DNA of 21,619 bases from SAR202 cluster bacterium (GTDB lineage Bacteria > Chloroflexota > Dehalococcoidia > UBA3495): NCBI GenBank assembly GCA_009392775.1, contig VFFT01000109.1:1-21619 (forward strand), given 5' to 3'. The position numbers and the translations under genes are program-made. Positions within the stretch are counted from its first letter, which is position 1. Each line of letters starts with the position of its first letter. Under the pieces are notes generated by a model that saw nothing but the letters and a program-made list of their open reading frames with translations, had not been told where the DNA came from and made no database searches. This document shows, in pieces, positions 1-6,074 of this stretch.

Positions 1-763
1 ACAGCTTTTTATAAACAGCGATTATTGTTAACCCAGCGGCAAACCCGCCTATATGCGCCCAGAGTGCTACGCTGGTTTGATTTGATACTCCGACTGTACC
101 CAGTAATTGGTATAGTTGCAAGAGTAGGTAAAAGCCAAGCACATACATAGCCTGGAGTTCAAGCGCAGTTATGAATACAAACATGAACAGGACTTTGACG
201 CGGTTATATGGATATAGTAAAAAGTATGCCCCAAGCACTCCAGATATTGCGCCACTGGCCCCGATAAGTGGGACAACTGAAGATTGGAAAAAGAACCAGT
301 GACACAGAGCGGCAACGAAGCCGCATATCAGGTAGAACATCGTATACTTAACTGGTCCTAGTCGATGTTCTACGTTATCGCCGAAAACCCATAGGTAAAG
401 CATGTTGCCGGCAAAATGCAATCCACTACTATGCATGAACATGGAAGATAGAAGGGTAAGCCAGTCTGAAATCGGAGTGGCCACATCTAAGGGGGTCGTC
501 ATGGGGACAATTTGCCCCTGTGATATACCATATCCGGTAATTATAGTGATATACGTCCTTGTCTGGCCGGTCGATATCTCTGCAGGTATGAATCCCCATC
601 TATGAAATATCTGGGAGGATTCTATGCCCGACTCTCCGAAAATCATGCCTATACCGCCGAAAAGGATTTGAAGGGCGAAGATGACAGTATTGATGCTAAT
701 GAGCGCAATCGTCACCGCAGGCTTAGACTGGTAATGAGTGGTGGCGTCACTGAAGGGAATCAA
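1..763 (-). CDS. Rhomboid family intramembrane serine protease (3' end cut by window edge)
   Basis: Predicted polytopic inner-membrane protease of the rhomboid family, which cleaves transmembrane segments inside the bilayer. I translated this by hand because the frame runs off the left edge with no stop; about 254 codons are visible. Family marks are an HSSGLHFAGNMLYLWVFGDN segment (about residues 111-130), the catalytic serine motif GASGAISG (Ser170) and the catalytic histidine in AHIGGFAAG (His237), with hydrophobic helices between. The residues after the first helix form a long luminal-type loop, as in bacterial GlpG-like or GluP-like proteins. The start is TTG at 763, giving an N-terminus MIPFSD like the usual MIPxxD of this family; an in-frame TGA lies four codons upstream and no better start exists. 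The Shine-Dalgarno is weak. It lies downstream of the kinase-like gene on the same strand. The substrate is unknown. Confidence 0.88.
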   Translation of the reverse strand, partial: MIPFSDATTHYQSKPAVTIALISINTVIFALQILFGGIGMIFGESGIESSQIFHRWGFIPAEISTGQTRTYITIITGYGISQGQIVPMTTPLDVATPISDWLTLLSSMFMHSSGLHFAGNMLYLWVFGDNVEHRLGPVKYTMFYLICGFVAALCHWFFFQSSVVPLIGASGAISGVLGAYFLLYPYNRVKVLFMFVFITALELQAMYVLGFYLLLQLYQLLGTVGVSNQTSVALWAHIGGFAAGLTIIAVYKKL

Positions 764-802
764 TGGTGTGTGTCACGTTATCCTAGAATGCGGAATAATT
801 TT

Positions 803-808
803 ATTATA
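803..808 (-). promoter_or_regulatory. Possible -10 element for the rhomboid gene
   Basis: A perfect TATAAT (read on the minus strand) lies about 40 nt before the TTG start of the rhomboid gene and just after the stop codon of the gene upstream. No convincing -35 hexamer lies 16-18 nt further up, so this may be a weak internal promoter or chance in AT-rich spacer. Confidence 0.3.
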
Positions 809-817
809 ACGCGGAGA

Positions 818-1513
818 CTAAATATCTCCTATGGTATGACAAATCATATCTGCTGCATTCTTCTGGGTTAACACTCCCATGTTTAATATCATGTGGTAGA
901 GTTCGGGATCGCTCGGACTTACCTTGAAAAACTTACGGTAGAATGTAATTCTAGCCTGTTCTAATTCCTTAGCATATGACTCAGCTTCAGACTCTGTTAA
1001 ATGTTCTCGTGCCTGGACAGTGGTAGACCGTATCTCAATTGGTGCTACCAATCCTATGTGGATCACACCGGGTACACCTTGCAATATCATGTTTGAGCCT
1101 CTCCCGATGATCACAACATTCCCAGATGCAGCTAATCTGTTTACGACTAAGGTAGTAGCCTCTATAAAGGCGGTATCATTTAGGCGTTGACTTGGATTTG
1201 ATGGGTCTCCAGCGAGCTCCTCGTAAGTCTCGGCAGGCAACATCTCCATGCCGCGGCCAAAATAGGCTTCTCCACTAATACCAGATGCAGCTGACCTTTC
1301 CAATACATCTTGTAGAAATCTACCTAGTTTCTCTCGGAAACTAATCACTTTCTGTTCTTTAGCCATCATGGCCCCTACTGGAGCCCCGGCTAACTTGGCA
1401 GCTTCGGCAAATACCATGCGGTCTACGTAGTCAAGTTTAAGACGTTCAGCTATTAGTTGCCCTACTTCAATGTTTCCTGCCCCGATTGGGCCGTTTATTG
1501 TGATGACTGGCAT
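818..1513 (-). CDS. Cytidylate kinase-like P-loop family protein
   Basis: A 231-aa protein resembling the cytidylate kinase-like family, a group of P-loop NMP-kinase relatives usually without an assigned substrate. The N-terminus MPVITINGPIGAGNIEVG occupies the P-loop position. The loop lacks the Lys-Ser/Thr of a standard Walker A, and also the Arg of the GSGGREIG form common in this family. Further conserved-looking pieces are the YVDRMVF segment after the first helix (about residues 29-35), VVIIGRGSN (about 132-140) and a C-terminal helical domain with FYRKFFKVSPSDPELYH. The start has a good GGAGGA ribosome binding site 4-5 nt upstream. It follows the acetyltransferase gene by 22 nt and is probably cotranscribed with it. 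True CMP kinase activity is doubtful; a regulatory or nucleotide-binding role is equally possible. Confidence 0.75.
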   Translation of the reverse strand: MPVITINGPIGAGNIEVGQLIAERLKLDYVDRMVFAEAAKLAGAPVGAMMAKEQKVISFREKLGRFLQDVLERSAASGISGEAYFGRGMEMLPAETYEELAGDPSNPSQRLNDTAFIEATTLVVNRLAASGNVVIIGRGSNMILQGVPGVIHIGLVAPIEIRSTTVQAREHLTESEAESYAKELEQARITFYRKFFKVSPSDPELYHMILNMGVLTQKNAADMICHTIGDI

Positions 1514-1535
1514 AAAGTCCTCCGGCCATTGTGTC

Positions 1536-2108
1536 CTATGACTGAATTAGTCTGGCGCGTCTTCTTGTGTATTCTTCTTGTAGTAGACCCATCGCTGAGG
1601 AGTCATACCAGGATTCATTTTTTCTATGCGTAGCGCGTAGATGCCCTTCAAGAACGAAACCAACATGATTGAACATGGTAAGTGCGTGATTATTGTATTC
1701 AGGTACATCTACCCAAATTCTATGGAGTTGCAAATTTTGGAAGGCCTCGTCTAATAGTGATATGAGAGCAGACGTCCCATAATGATGGTGCCATAGGTCC
1801 TTACGTCCGATTAATATAAACAGCTGGGCTTCTTGTAGAGCCCATTCAATCACTAGTTGGGCTTCTCCGATGTGGCCTTCTTCTTTACTATATAGTGAAA
1901 ATATTCTTCTGGAATTACTCTGGATGTGTTTCAATGGTGGTTCGTCTCCAGAGGACATCAACAGGGCAGGTGAATAGCCTATATGGATAGGTTGTTCATC
2001 CTCATCTAAGCCATACCAGGATTCGCTTATTTCTGAGTCTTCCAGCCACATATGGATTCGTTGTATATCTTCCAGATTAACAGGCTGTAGTGTGATATTG
2101 GGAATCAT
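1536..2108 (-). CDS. GNAT family N-acetyltransferase (RimJ/RimL-like)
   Basis: A 190-aa predicted cytoplasmic acetyltransferase that would transfer acetyl from acetyl-CoA to an amine, either a protein N-terminus or a small molecule. The sequence has the GNAT order: an N-terminal strand with LEDIQRIHMWLED, a central FSLYSKEEGHIGEAQLVIEW strand pair, the acetyl-CoA loop region GRKDLWHHHYGTSALISLL (where Q/RxxGxG/A is usual), and the C-terminal LHRIWVDVPEYNNHALTMF followed by NHVGFVLEGHLR. That last block is typical of RimJ/RimL-type members. The CoA pyrophosphate loop is less canonical than usual (HHHYGTSA). The ATG start has GGAG 7 nt upstream and a strong promoter behind it. It is probably the first gene of a unit with the kinase-like gene. 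Confidence 0.85.
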   Translation of the reverse strand: MIPNITLQPVNLEDIQRIHMWLEDSEISESWYGLDEDEQPIHIGYSPALLMSSGDEPPLKHIQSNSRRIFSLYSKEEGHIGEAQLVIEWALQEAQLFILIGRKDLWHHHYGTSALISLLDEAFQNLQLHRIWVDVPEYNNHALTMFNHVGFVLEGHLRATHRKNESWYDSSAMGLLQEEYTRRRARLIQS

Positions 2109-2163
2109 CTAACCACTCCAAAACCTTCCCTGACAGAAAACAGGTGTCTCCAAAGTGAGGAGC

Positions 2164-2192
2164 ATTATATCAACGACTGAAAGGCCTTGCAA
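2164..2192 (-). promoter_or_regulatory. Sigma70-type promoter, acetyltransferase/kinase-like unit
   Basis: On the minus strand TTGCAA (2187-2192) and a perfect TATAAT (2164-2169) are separated by 17 nt. An extended -10 TG stands one base before TATAAT. The predicted start near 2157 leaves a leader of about 48 nt before the acetyltransferase ATG. Confidence 0.65.
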
Positions 2193-2300
2193 GACTGGAG
2201 ACGTAAACCGGCACGGGTAGCATACTAACAACGATAAACGTAGTCGCAGGTCACATGTCTAACGTATTACGTATAGAATGTAAATTGAGGTGTGAGAAGA

Positions 2301-2328
2301 AAAAAGCCTCTCCAAAGAGAGGCTTTTT
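2301..2328 (-). terminator. Intrinsic terminator downstream of DAHP synthase gene
   Basis: A perfect 12-bp inverted repeat (AAAAAGCCTCTC / GAGAGGCTTTTT) with a 4-nt loop, flanked by a T-run in either direction. It lies 25 nt beyond the DAHP synthase stop codon. Its symmetry would let it act on both strands. Confidence 0.92.
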
Positions 2329-2352
2329 GAATGCTCAAGACAAAATCTGAGT

Positions 2353-3426
2353 CTATCGGACAGCAGCTGGTTTGCCACTTCCTAATTCCTCGTGAGCCCA
2401 GCCAAGCAGGTCAACTGTTTCCTGCCAACCTATGCAAGCGTCCGTAATGGAAACACCATATTCTAGTTGTGAGAGGTCTTCACAGAGTTTTTGATTTCCA
2501 GGATTAAGATTACTCTCTAGCATACACCCAATGATGTCTGCGTCACCGGAGGCGCGTTGAGAGACTACGTCTTTGAACGCCATGCCCTGTTTGGTATGGT
2601 CTTTATAAGAATTCCCGTGGCTGCAATCTACTACTAGTTGAGATCGCACTCCTCCAGCAGTTAGTCGTTCTTTGGCATCTGCTACGTCGTCGGCGTGATA
2701 ATTCGGGCCGCTGTTACCGCCTCGCAACACTAAGTGCCCGTCGGGGTTGCCCGTTGTTTTGATCAGGGCTGTACGACCATCGGTATCTAAGCCAATAAAT
2801 CCATGAGGGCTTCGGGCCGATAACATGGCGTCCACAGCTATTTGCGCATTACCATCAGTGCCGTTCTTGAATCCCACGGGCATGCTTAATCCACTAGCCA
2901 TTTGCCTATGTATTTGACTCTCGGTAGTTCTTGCGCCAATTGTAGACCATGTAATCAAGTCGGCCAGGTATTGTGGAACTATCGGGTCTAAGAATTCTGT
3001 ACCTGCGTACATTCCCATCTCGTTTATCTTAAGTAATAGGGAACGAGCTGTTTTGAGACCGCCCTCGATGTCAAAGCTATCATTCAGATGTGGATCATAT
3101 ATTAGACCTTTCCATCCTACTGTAGTACGGGGTTTCTCAAAGTAGACTCGCATGACAATCAGCATTGTGTCGGATACCTTTTTGGACAATTCAACTAATT
3201 GAGATGCGTACTCAAGGGCAGATTCTTCGTTATGTATCGAGCAGGGTCCTGCAACAACAAGCATACGATCATCTTGACCGTCGAGAATTTTACGAAGTTG
3301 CTCCCGTCCAGAAAGGACGACCTCTTTGGCTTTATCTGACAGGGGTATCTCTTTAATCAATTCTATAGGTGTTATTAAAGGTTGTGTATCCATTACGTGT
3401 ACATCCCTTGTTGATGACGACTGCAC
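2353..3426 (-). CDS. aroF: 3-deoxy-7-phosphoheptulonate (DAHP) synthase, class I (AroF/AroG/AroH type)
   Basis: Condenses phosphoenolpyruvate with erythrose 4-phosphate, the first step of the shikimate pathway to Tyr, Phe and Trp. At 357 aa it matches the E. coli type in length. Visible signatures are GPCSIH (residues 60-65, with the metal-ligand Cys), RVYFEKPRTTVGWKG, EFLDP, GARTTESQIHRQMASGLSMP, GFKNGTDG, LRGGNSGPNY, DCSHGNS and ESNLNPGNQ. The start is GTG at 3426 with GAGGAG 6 nt upstream; a small 6-bp hairpin (3443-3458) sits directly before that site. The gene has its own promoter and a Tyr-rich attenuator leader, so its expression is probably tied to tyrosine supply. Chorismate mutase and trpA lie immediately upstream on the same strand. 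The symbol aroF is used for the enzyme class; which E. coli paralogue it equals, and which amino acid inhibits it, cannot be read from sequence. Confidence 0.96.
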   Translation of the reverse strand: MQSSSTRDVHVMDTQPLITPIELIKEIPLSDKAKEVVLSGREQLRKILDGQDDRMLVVAGPCSIHNEESALEYASQLVELSKKVSDTMLIVMRVYFEKPRTTVGWKGLIYDPHLNDSFDIEGGLKTARSLLLKINEMGMYAGTEFLDPIVPQYLADLITWSTIGARTTESQIHRQMASGLSMPVGFKNGTDGNAQIAVDAMLSARSPHGFIGLDTDGRTALIKTTGNPDGHLVLRGGNSGPNYHADDVADAKERLTAGGVRSQLVVDCSHGNSYKDHTKQGMAFKDVVSQRASGDADIIGCMLESNLNPGNQKLCEDLSQLEYGVSITDACIGWQETVDLLGWAHEELGSGKPAAVR

Positions 3427-3505
3427 GGTAGACTCCTCTTTAAAGTATTTTTATACTTCGGATGTTTATTATTTAACTAGGTCAGAAGTATGTTTCCCTT
3501 GAAGC

Positions 3506-3535
3506 AAAAACCCCAACCTGTTTGGCTGGGGTTTT
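3506..3535 (-). terminator. Attenuator terminator in the DAHP synthase leader
   Basis: On the minus strand AAAACCCCAGCC pairs with GGTTGGGGTTTT (12 pairs, one G-U, 5-nt loop), followed by a five-T run. It lies between the leader peptide stop (3563) and the DAHP synthase start (3426), so it is an attenuator and not a gene-end terminator. Its 5' arm is also claimed by the antiterminator at 3531-3577. Confidence 0.88.
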
Positions 3536-3577
3536 GGTGTATTTCTGACTTTGGGGTGGTTTCTATAGCACCAAAAC
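3531..3577 (-). promoter_or_regulatory. Antiterminator pairing of the DAHP synthase attenuator
   Basis: GTTTTGGTG (3569-3577), inside the last codons of the leader peptide, is perfectly complementary over 9 bp to CACCAAAAC (3531-3539). The latter contains the 5' arm of the terminator. A mismatch and two further G-C pairs extend the helix. Pairing here and terminator formation exclude each other, as in trp/phe-type attenuators. Confidence 0.8.
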
Positions 3578-3643
3578 TCCGCTGGTCCGGTCGGTACCAG
3601 TAAAGTAATAATAGTATTCGTATGAACCCAACAAGTTAAACAT
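3563..3643 (-). CDS. Tyr-rich attenuator leader peptide for DAHP synthase
   Basis: A 26-codon ORF from ATG at 3643 to TAG at 3563-3565. Residues 7-14 read SYEYYYYF, that is five Tyr and one Phe within seven codons (3602-3622). The peptide ends in VLVL, and those end codons form the antiterminator strand. A ribosome stalled at the Tyr codons would leave that strand (3569-3577) free to pair with the terminator 5' arm and allow readthrough. A ribosome reaching the stop would cover it and permit termination. The predicted transcription start coincides with the A of the ATG (7 nt after the -10 box), and there is no room for a Shine-Dalgarno, so translation is probably leaderless. Expected regulators are charged tRNA-Tyr and, secondarily, tRNA-Phe. 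This is read from sequence and classical attenuation logic; no homologue was looked up. Confidence 0.82.
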   Translation of the reverse strand: MFNLLGSYEYYYYFTGTDRTSGVLVL

Positions 3644-3650
3644 CAATGGG

Positions 3651-3680
3651 ATTATACGAGATACGTCCGGGAAGTGTCAA
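3651..3680 (-). promoter_or_regulatory. Strong sigma70-type promoter of the DAHP synthase transcript
   Basis: Perfect TTGACA (3675-3680) and perfect TATAAT (3651-3656) on the minus strand with an 18-nt spacer. It lies just beyond the chorismate mutase stop codon, giving DAHP synthase a transcript independent of trpA-aroH. The predicted start is at about 3643. Confidence 0.85.
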
Positions 3681-3721
3681 TCGAGCGCCGGGACAAGTTT
3701 GAGATGAAACTCAGTATATGG

Positions 3722-4090
3722 TTATTCGGGTAGTCCTTGAGAACGAAGGGCGTCAGTCCCATTTAGATATATGTTTGTGACTTCTGATTGGGGAGTATCT
3801 GTGTTGTAGAGGATCAATATCCTTACACAACCCTGCATGCTTCCTGGGACGGGTATTTCGCGTGCGCACATCAATGCTGTAGTGTTCCAGCCCAGTTGTC
3901 GTGCCGCAGCTGCCGGAAAAACTGCATCTAGGTCCTCCGTCACAGTGAAGAAAACCATAGCCACGTTGGGTTCTTCCAGATGATTGGCCTCGATTAATTC
4001 AGAAAGTAGTTCCTTCGTAGCCCCATAGATTTCCTCTGCTGTATTTCCGGATGCTCGCGTAGCACCACGTATTCCTCTACATTCTGTCAT
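3722..4090 (-). CDS. aroH: Chorismate mutase, monofunctional AroH type
   Basis: Converts chorismate to prephenate, the branch step toward Phe and Tyr. The 122-aa product matches the trimeric Bacillus subtilis AroH fold along its length, not the all-helical AroQ class: RGIRGATRAS at the N-terminus, AVFPAAAARQLGW in the middle, and CAREIPVPGSMQGCVRIL. Expected active-site residues are present at the equivalent places: Arg8 (B. subtilis Arg7), Glu78, Arg90 and Tyr108. The frame stays open upstream to 4228, but that part overlaps trpA in another frame, has Arg-rich nonsense composition and is not part of the family. ATG at 4090 has AGGA 9 nt upstream and is chosen. The gene begins 11 nt after the trpA stop, so the two are probably cotranscribed. 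(In enterobacteria the symbol aroH means a DAHP synthase; here it means the Bacillus-type mutase.). Confidence 0.94.
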   Translation of the reverse strand: MTECRGIRGATRASGNTAEEIYGATKELLSELIEANHLEEPNVAMVFFTVTEDLDAVFPAAAARQLGWNTTALMCAREIPVPGSMQGCVRILILYNTDTPQSEVTNIYLNGTDALRSQGLPE

Positions 4091-4101
4091 TGCACTTCGT
4101 C

Positions 4102-4896
4102 CTAGGATTTCTTGCCTGATAGATTTGATACAAGATCGGCCACGTTTGCGATTATTTTGTCTTCGGGGGAATCCAACATCGTACGAATCAGCGCGCTTCC
4201 TACAACTGCTGCGTCGGCTTCGTTGCATACTTCTAATACATGCTCACGGCTGGAGATGCCAAAACCGACGGCGAGAGGCAATGATGTATGACCTTTAACA
4301 CGCTGGATGAGATCTAACCCACGATCGGAGACATCTTGCCTAGAACCGGTTACTCCGGTCACACTTACGCAGTAAATAAAGCCTGATCCGACGGTAAGGG
4401 TCCCAGCTATCCGGTCTGCAGCGCTTGTTGGAGCCAATAGAGGAATGATATGAAGCCCGTGTTCTGAGCATGCACTCTGAAGAGGAGTGATTTCCTCCCA
4501 TGGTAGGTCCACTACTATGAGTCCATCAACTCCAACGGAAGAACATTTGTGAGCGAATTCTGCTATCCCGTAGTTAAAAATCGGATTGTAGTAACCCATT
4601 AGGATTAGTGGAGTCGTTGGTATGTCTTTCCGAACCGCCTCGACGATATTTAGACAGTCATCAATAGTGATACCGTTTTCGAGGGCGATGTTGGTTGATT
4701 CTTGAATAACTGGACCGTCTGCCAACGGATCACTAAAAGGTATACCGAGCTCAATTAGATCGGCCCCATTCTCTACTAAAACTGGTATAAGCTTTTTGGT
4801 TATATCTAGGCTAGGGAAGCCTGATGTGATGTATGTGACCAAACCGGTACGCCCGGATTGTCGTATGGATGCAAAAGTTTCTGTTACTCGGTCCAC
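4102..4896 (-). CDS. trpA: Tryptophan synthase alpha subunit
   Basis: Cleaves indole-3-glycerol phosphate to indole and glyceraldehyde 3-phosphate, passing indole to TrpB in an alpha2beta2 complex in the cytoplasm. The 264-aa TIM-barrel protein is of normal length. Catalytic Glu49 (in LIELGIPFSDP) and Asp60 (in LADGPVIQ) are at the standard positions. Other family blocks are LMGYYNPIFNYG, GLIVVDLPWEE, PLLAPTSAADRI, IYCVSVTGVTG, PLAVGFGISS and VVGSALI. The start is GTG at 4896 with GAGG 8 nt upstream. No trpB lies beside it in the window; the gene upstream (29 nt away) is a membrane protease. That suggests that the trp genes are dispersed or that trpB lies elsewhere. It continues into aroH, pairing a Trp gene with a Phe/Tyr gene. 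Confidence 0.97.
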   Translation of the reverse strand: MDRVTETFASIRQSGRTGLVTYITSGFPSLDITKKLIPVLVENGADLIELGIPFSDPLADGPVIQESTNIALENGITIDDCLNIVEAVRKDIPTTPLILMGYYNPIFNYGIAEFAHKCSSVGVDGLIVVDLPWEEITPLQSACSEHGLHIIPLLAPTSAADRIAGTLTVGSGFIYCVSVTGVTGSRQDVSDRGLDLIQRVKGHTSLPLAVGFGISSREHVLEVCNEADAAVVGSALIRTMLDSPEDKIIANVADLVSNLSGKKS

Positions 4897-4925
4897 GGCC
4901 TCTACCTCAACTGAGTCAATCTACA

Positions 4926-5579
4926 CTATGAGCCTATTGATGTCCATACGGGTATGAAGGTTATTGCTAACGTGAGGCAGTTGTTAACACTGTGCGCTAA
5001 TATGCATGGCCAAATCGAATTCGTGGCCCGATATAGATAGGTGAGGAATAAACTCATTACAAACGTTGGAATTAGAACTCCAATATGGGCGTGCATCCCA
5101 CTAAACATCAGGGAGGTGATTATTACCGACGTGTGCGGTCCAAAGCGAGTTCGCAAACCAGAGAAAATAAACCCTCGAAATAGTATCTCTTCGGTGAATG
5201 GTGTCCATACACCAATCATGCAAAATGTAGCAACTGCGAGATAGCCTTTCGGGAGGACGATAACACTTGCTACATCCGGTGGCAGCAAGAACGTCCATCC
5301 GACTGCGGACACCGCTAGTGAATATACCATCACGAATACCAAGAATAGGAATACCGACATGATAGACAAGCCGGACCAGATTATTAATCGGCAAGTTGGT
5401 AACCTAAGGCCAAATGAATTCCATGAGCATTTATAAACGATCTTTGTGGGAAGACATACGACCGCTAGTATAATTATTCCCATAAGAAGACTAAGGAGTA
5501 TCTCTGATAAGCCGTCTTCGCGCTGGAATAATCTGCTTAGAGAGAGCAGTATTATGGCCATACTGCTGAGGAAGGCCAT
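4926..5579 (-). CDS. CPBP family intramembrane metalloprotease (CAAX protease-like)
   Basis: Predicted membrane protease of the CPBP/Abi family, the group of Rce1-like glutamate proteases; bacterial members often act in membrane protein processing or self-immunity. The 217-aa frame holds several hydrophobic helices and the three motifs: EEILFRGF (EExxxR), FSGMH in the next helix, and HSVNN near the C-terminus. The start is uncertain. The first ATG in frame (5579) has no Shine-Dalgarno and lies inside what should be the first membrane helix. Upstream the frame stays open and encodes KDAPWGPLAVAIGI, an N-terminus typical of the family, but it has no ATG, GTG or TTG. An ATA at 5657 preceded by AAAGG at 8 nt would give 243 aa. 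The gene is followed by trpA after 29 nt, without obvious functional link. Confidence 0.85.
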   Translation of the reverse strand: MAFLSSMAIILLSLSRLFQREDGLSEILLSLLMGIIILAVVCLPTKIVYKCSWNSFGLRLPTCRLIIWSGLSIMSVFLFLVFVMVYSLAVSAVGWTFLLPPDVASVIVLPKGYLAVATFCMIGVWTPFTEEILFRGFIFSGLRTRFGPHTSVIITSLMFSGMHAHIGVLIPTFVMSLFLTYLYRATNSIWPCILAHSVNNCLTLAITFIPVWTSIGS

Positions 5580-5702
5580 AATGCCAATTGCTACTGCTAA
5601 CGGCCCCCAAGGAGCATCCTTGACAATAGGTTTAGATGTATGTTGTTTTGTCTCTATGCGTGGTGCCTTTCAAGAAAGTAAATTCTCAGGTATATGCAAG
5701 TT

Positions 5703-5732
5703 TTGAGTTCACATGAATATAGACCGTAATAT
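5703..5732 (+). promoter_or_regulatory. Weak candidate promoter
   Basis: TTGAGT (5703-5708) and TAATAT (5727-5732) with 18 nt between them. The -10 overlaps the direct repeats AATATAGAC. It is an alternative or additional start for the plus-strand unit; the site at 5799-5827 looks better. Confidence 0.3.
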
Positions 5733-5736
5733 AGAC
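5716..5736. repeat. Two 9-bp direct repeats, AATATAGAC
   Basis: AATATAGAC occurs at 5716-5724 and again at 5728-5736, a 12-nt period, in the divergent control region. Direct repeats with about one helical turn spacing are common as binding sites for dimeric regulators. Confidence 0.5.
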
Positions 5737-5769
5737 TGTTCTGTAACTCCCAACTGGACCCGCGGCAGT

Positions 5770-5812
5770 ATATCAGCTAGCGTAACACAATAAGGGGTTT
5801 GCCAGCTGATAT
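5770..5812. repeat. 9-bp inverted repeat overlapping a promoter -35 box
   Basis: ATATCAGCT (5770-5778) and AGCTGATAT (5804-5812) are perfect inverted copies separated by 25 nt. The right arm starts within the -35 hexamer of the candidate promoter (5799-5804). It could be an operator for a two-site dimeric regulator or a hairpin in a longer transcript. Confidence 0.45.
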
Positions 5813-5827
5813 GCATTGGGTAATAAT
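5799..5827 (+). promoter_or_regulatory. Candidate sigma70-type promoter of the amidase unit
   Basis: TTGCCA (5799-5804) and AATAAT (5822-5827), each matching consensus at five of six positions, are 17 nt apart. The predicted start near 5834 leaves a short leader before the ATG at 5871. Confidence 0.5.
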
Positions 5828-5870
5828 GTGGCCAGACTGGTCATACATGCCTAGGGAGGGATCATTCATA

Positions 5871-6074
5871 ATGGTGTCGAATACAAACGAATTATCACAT
5901 GAAGCTTTTCTATATTTGATCCGGCAATCAGGGATCGATTTGGACACTGGCCATGATAAAGAATTATTCGATTACGTAAAAAGCGTTTTGTCGAGTCTCG
6001 ATCCTTTGAGAAGTATTGATGTCGGTAGCACTGAACCGCCAATGATGTTTATCCCTGCCCAGGAGGATGTTTAA
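5871..6074 (+). CDS. Small GatC/AtzG-like amidase partner protein
   Basis: A 67-aa protein directly before an amidase gene. The C-terminal half reads VKSVLSSLDPLRSIDVGSTE then PPMMFIP. That is the pattern of GatC-like and AtzG-like subunits: a helix, then a conserved Asp-x-x-x-x-x-Glu-Pro strand that wraps round the amidase partner. I choose ATG at 5871 because GGGAGG stands 11 nt upstream; the frame is open back to 5799 but that part has low-information Trp/Met-rich content. The stop overlaps the amidase start in TAATG, and the amidase ribosome binding site AGGAGG lies within this gene, so the two are translationally coupled and probably form a complex. It could be a true GatC of the tRNA amidotransferase, but no gatB is in the window. 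Confidence 0.72.
   Translation: MVSNTNELSHEAFLYLIRQSGIDLDTGHDKELFDYVKSVLSSLDPLRSIDVGSTEPPMMFIPAQEDV

Larger units (their letters stand above)
5580..5870. other. Divergent intergenic region between CPBP protease and the plus-strand gene run
   Basis: About 290 nt before the first annotated plus-strand start. The first 78 nt (to 5657) are probably the true 5' part of the CPBP gene. The rest holds a pair of 9-bp direct repeats (5716-5736), an inverted repeat (5770-5812), two candidate plus-strand promoters (5703-5732 and 5799-5827) and the ribosome binding site of the small GatC/AtzG-like gene (GGGAGG, 5854-5859). No RNA gene was recognised. Confidence 0.6.

Noticed and set aside
402..871. Two overlapping plus-strand ORFs at the left end
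   Set aside because: They lie antisense to the rhomboid gene and the end of the kinase-like gene, and their translations show no domain or coding character.
4091..4228. 46-codon N-terminal extension of the chorismate mutase
   Set aside because: It overlaps the 3' end of trpA in another frame, is Arg-rich without family similarity, and the protein from ATG at 4090 matches AroH numbering exactly.
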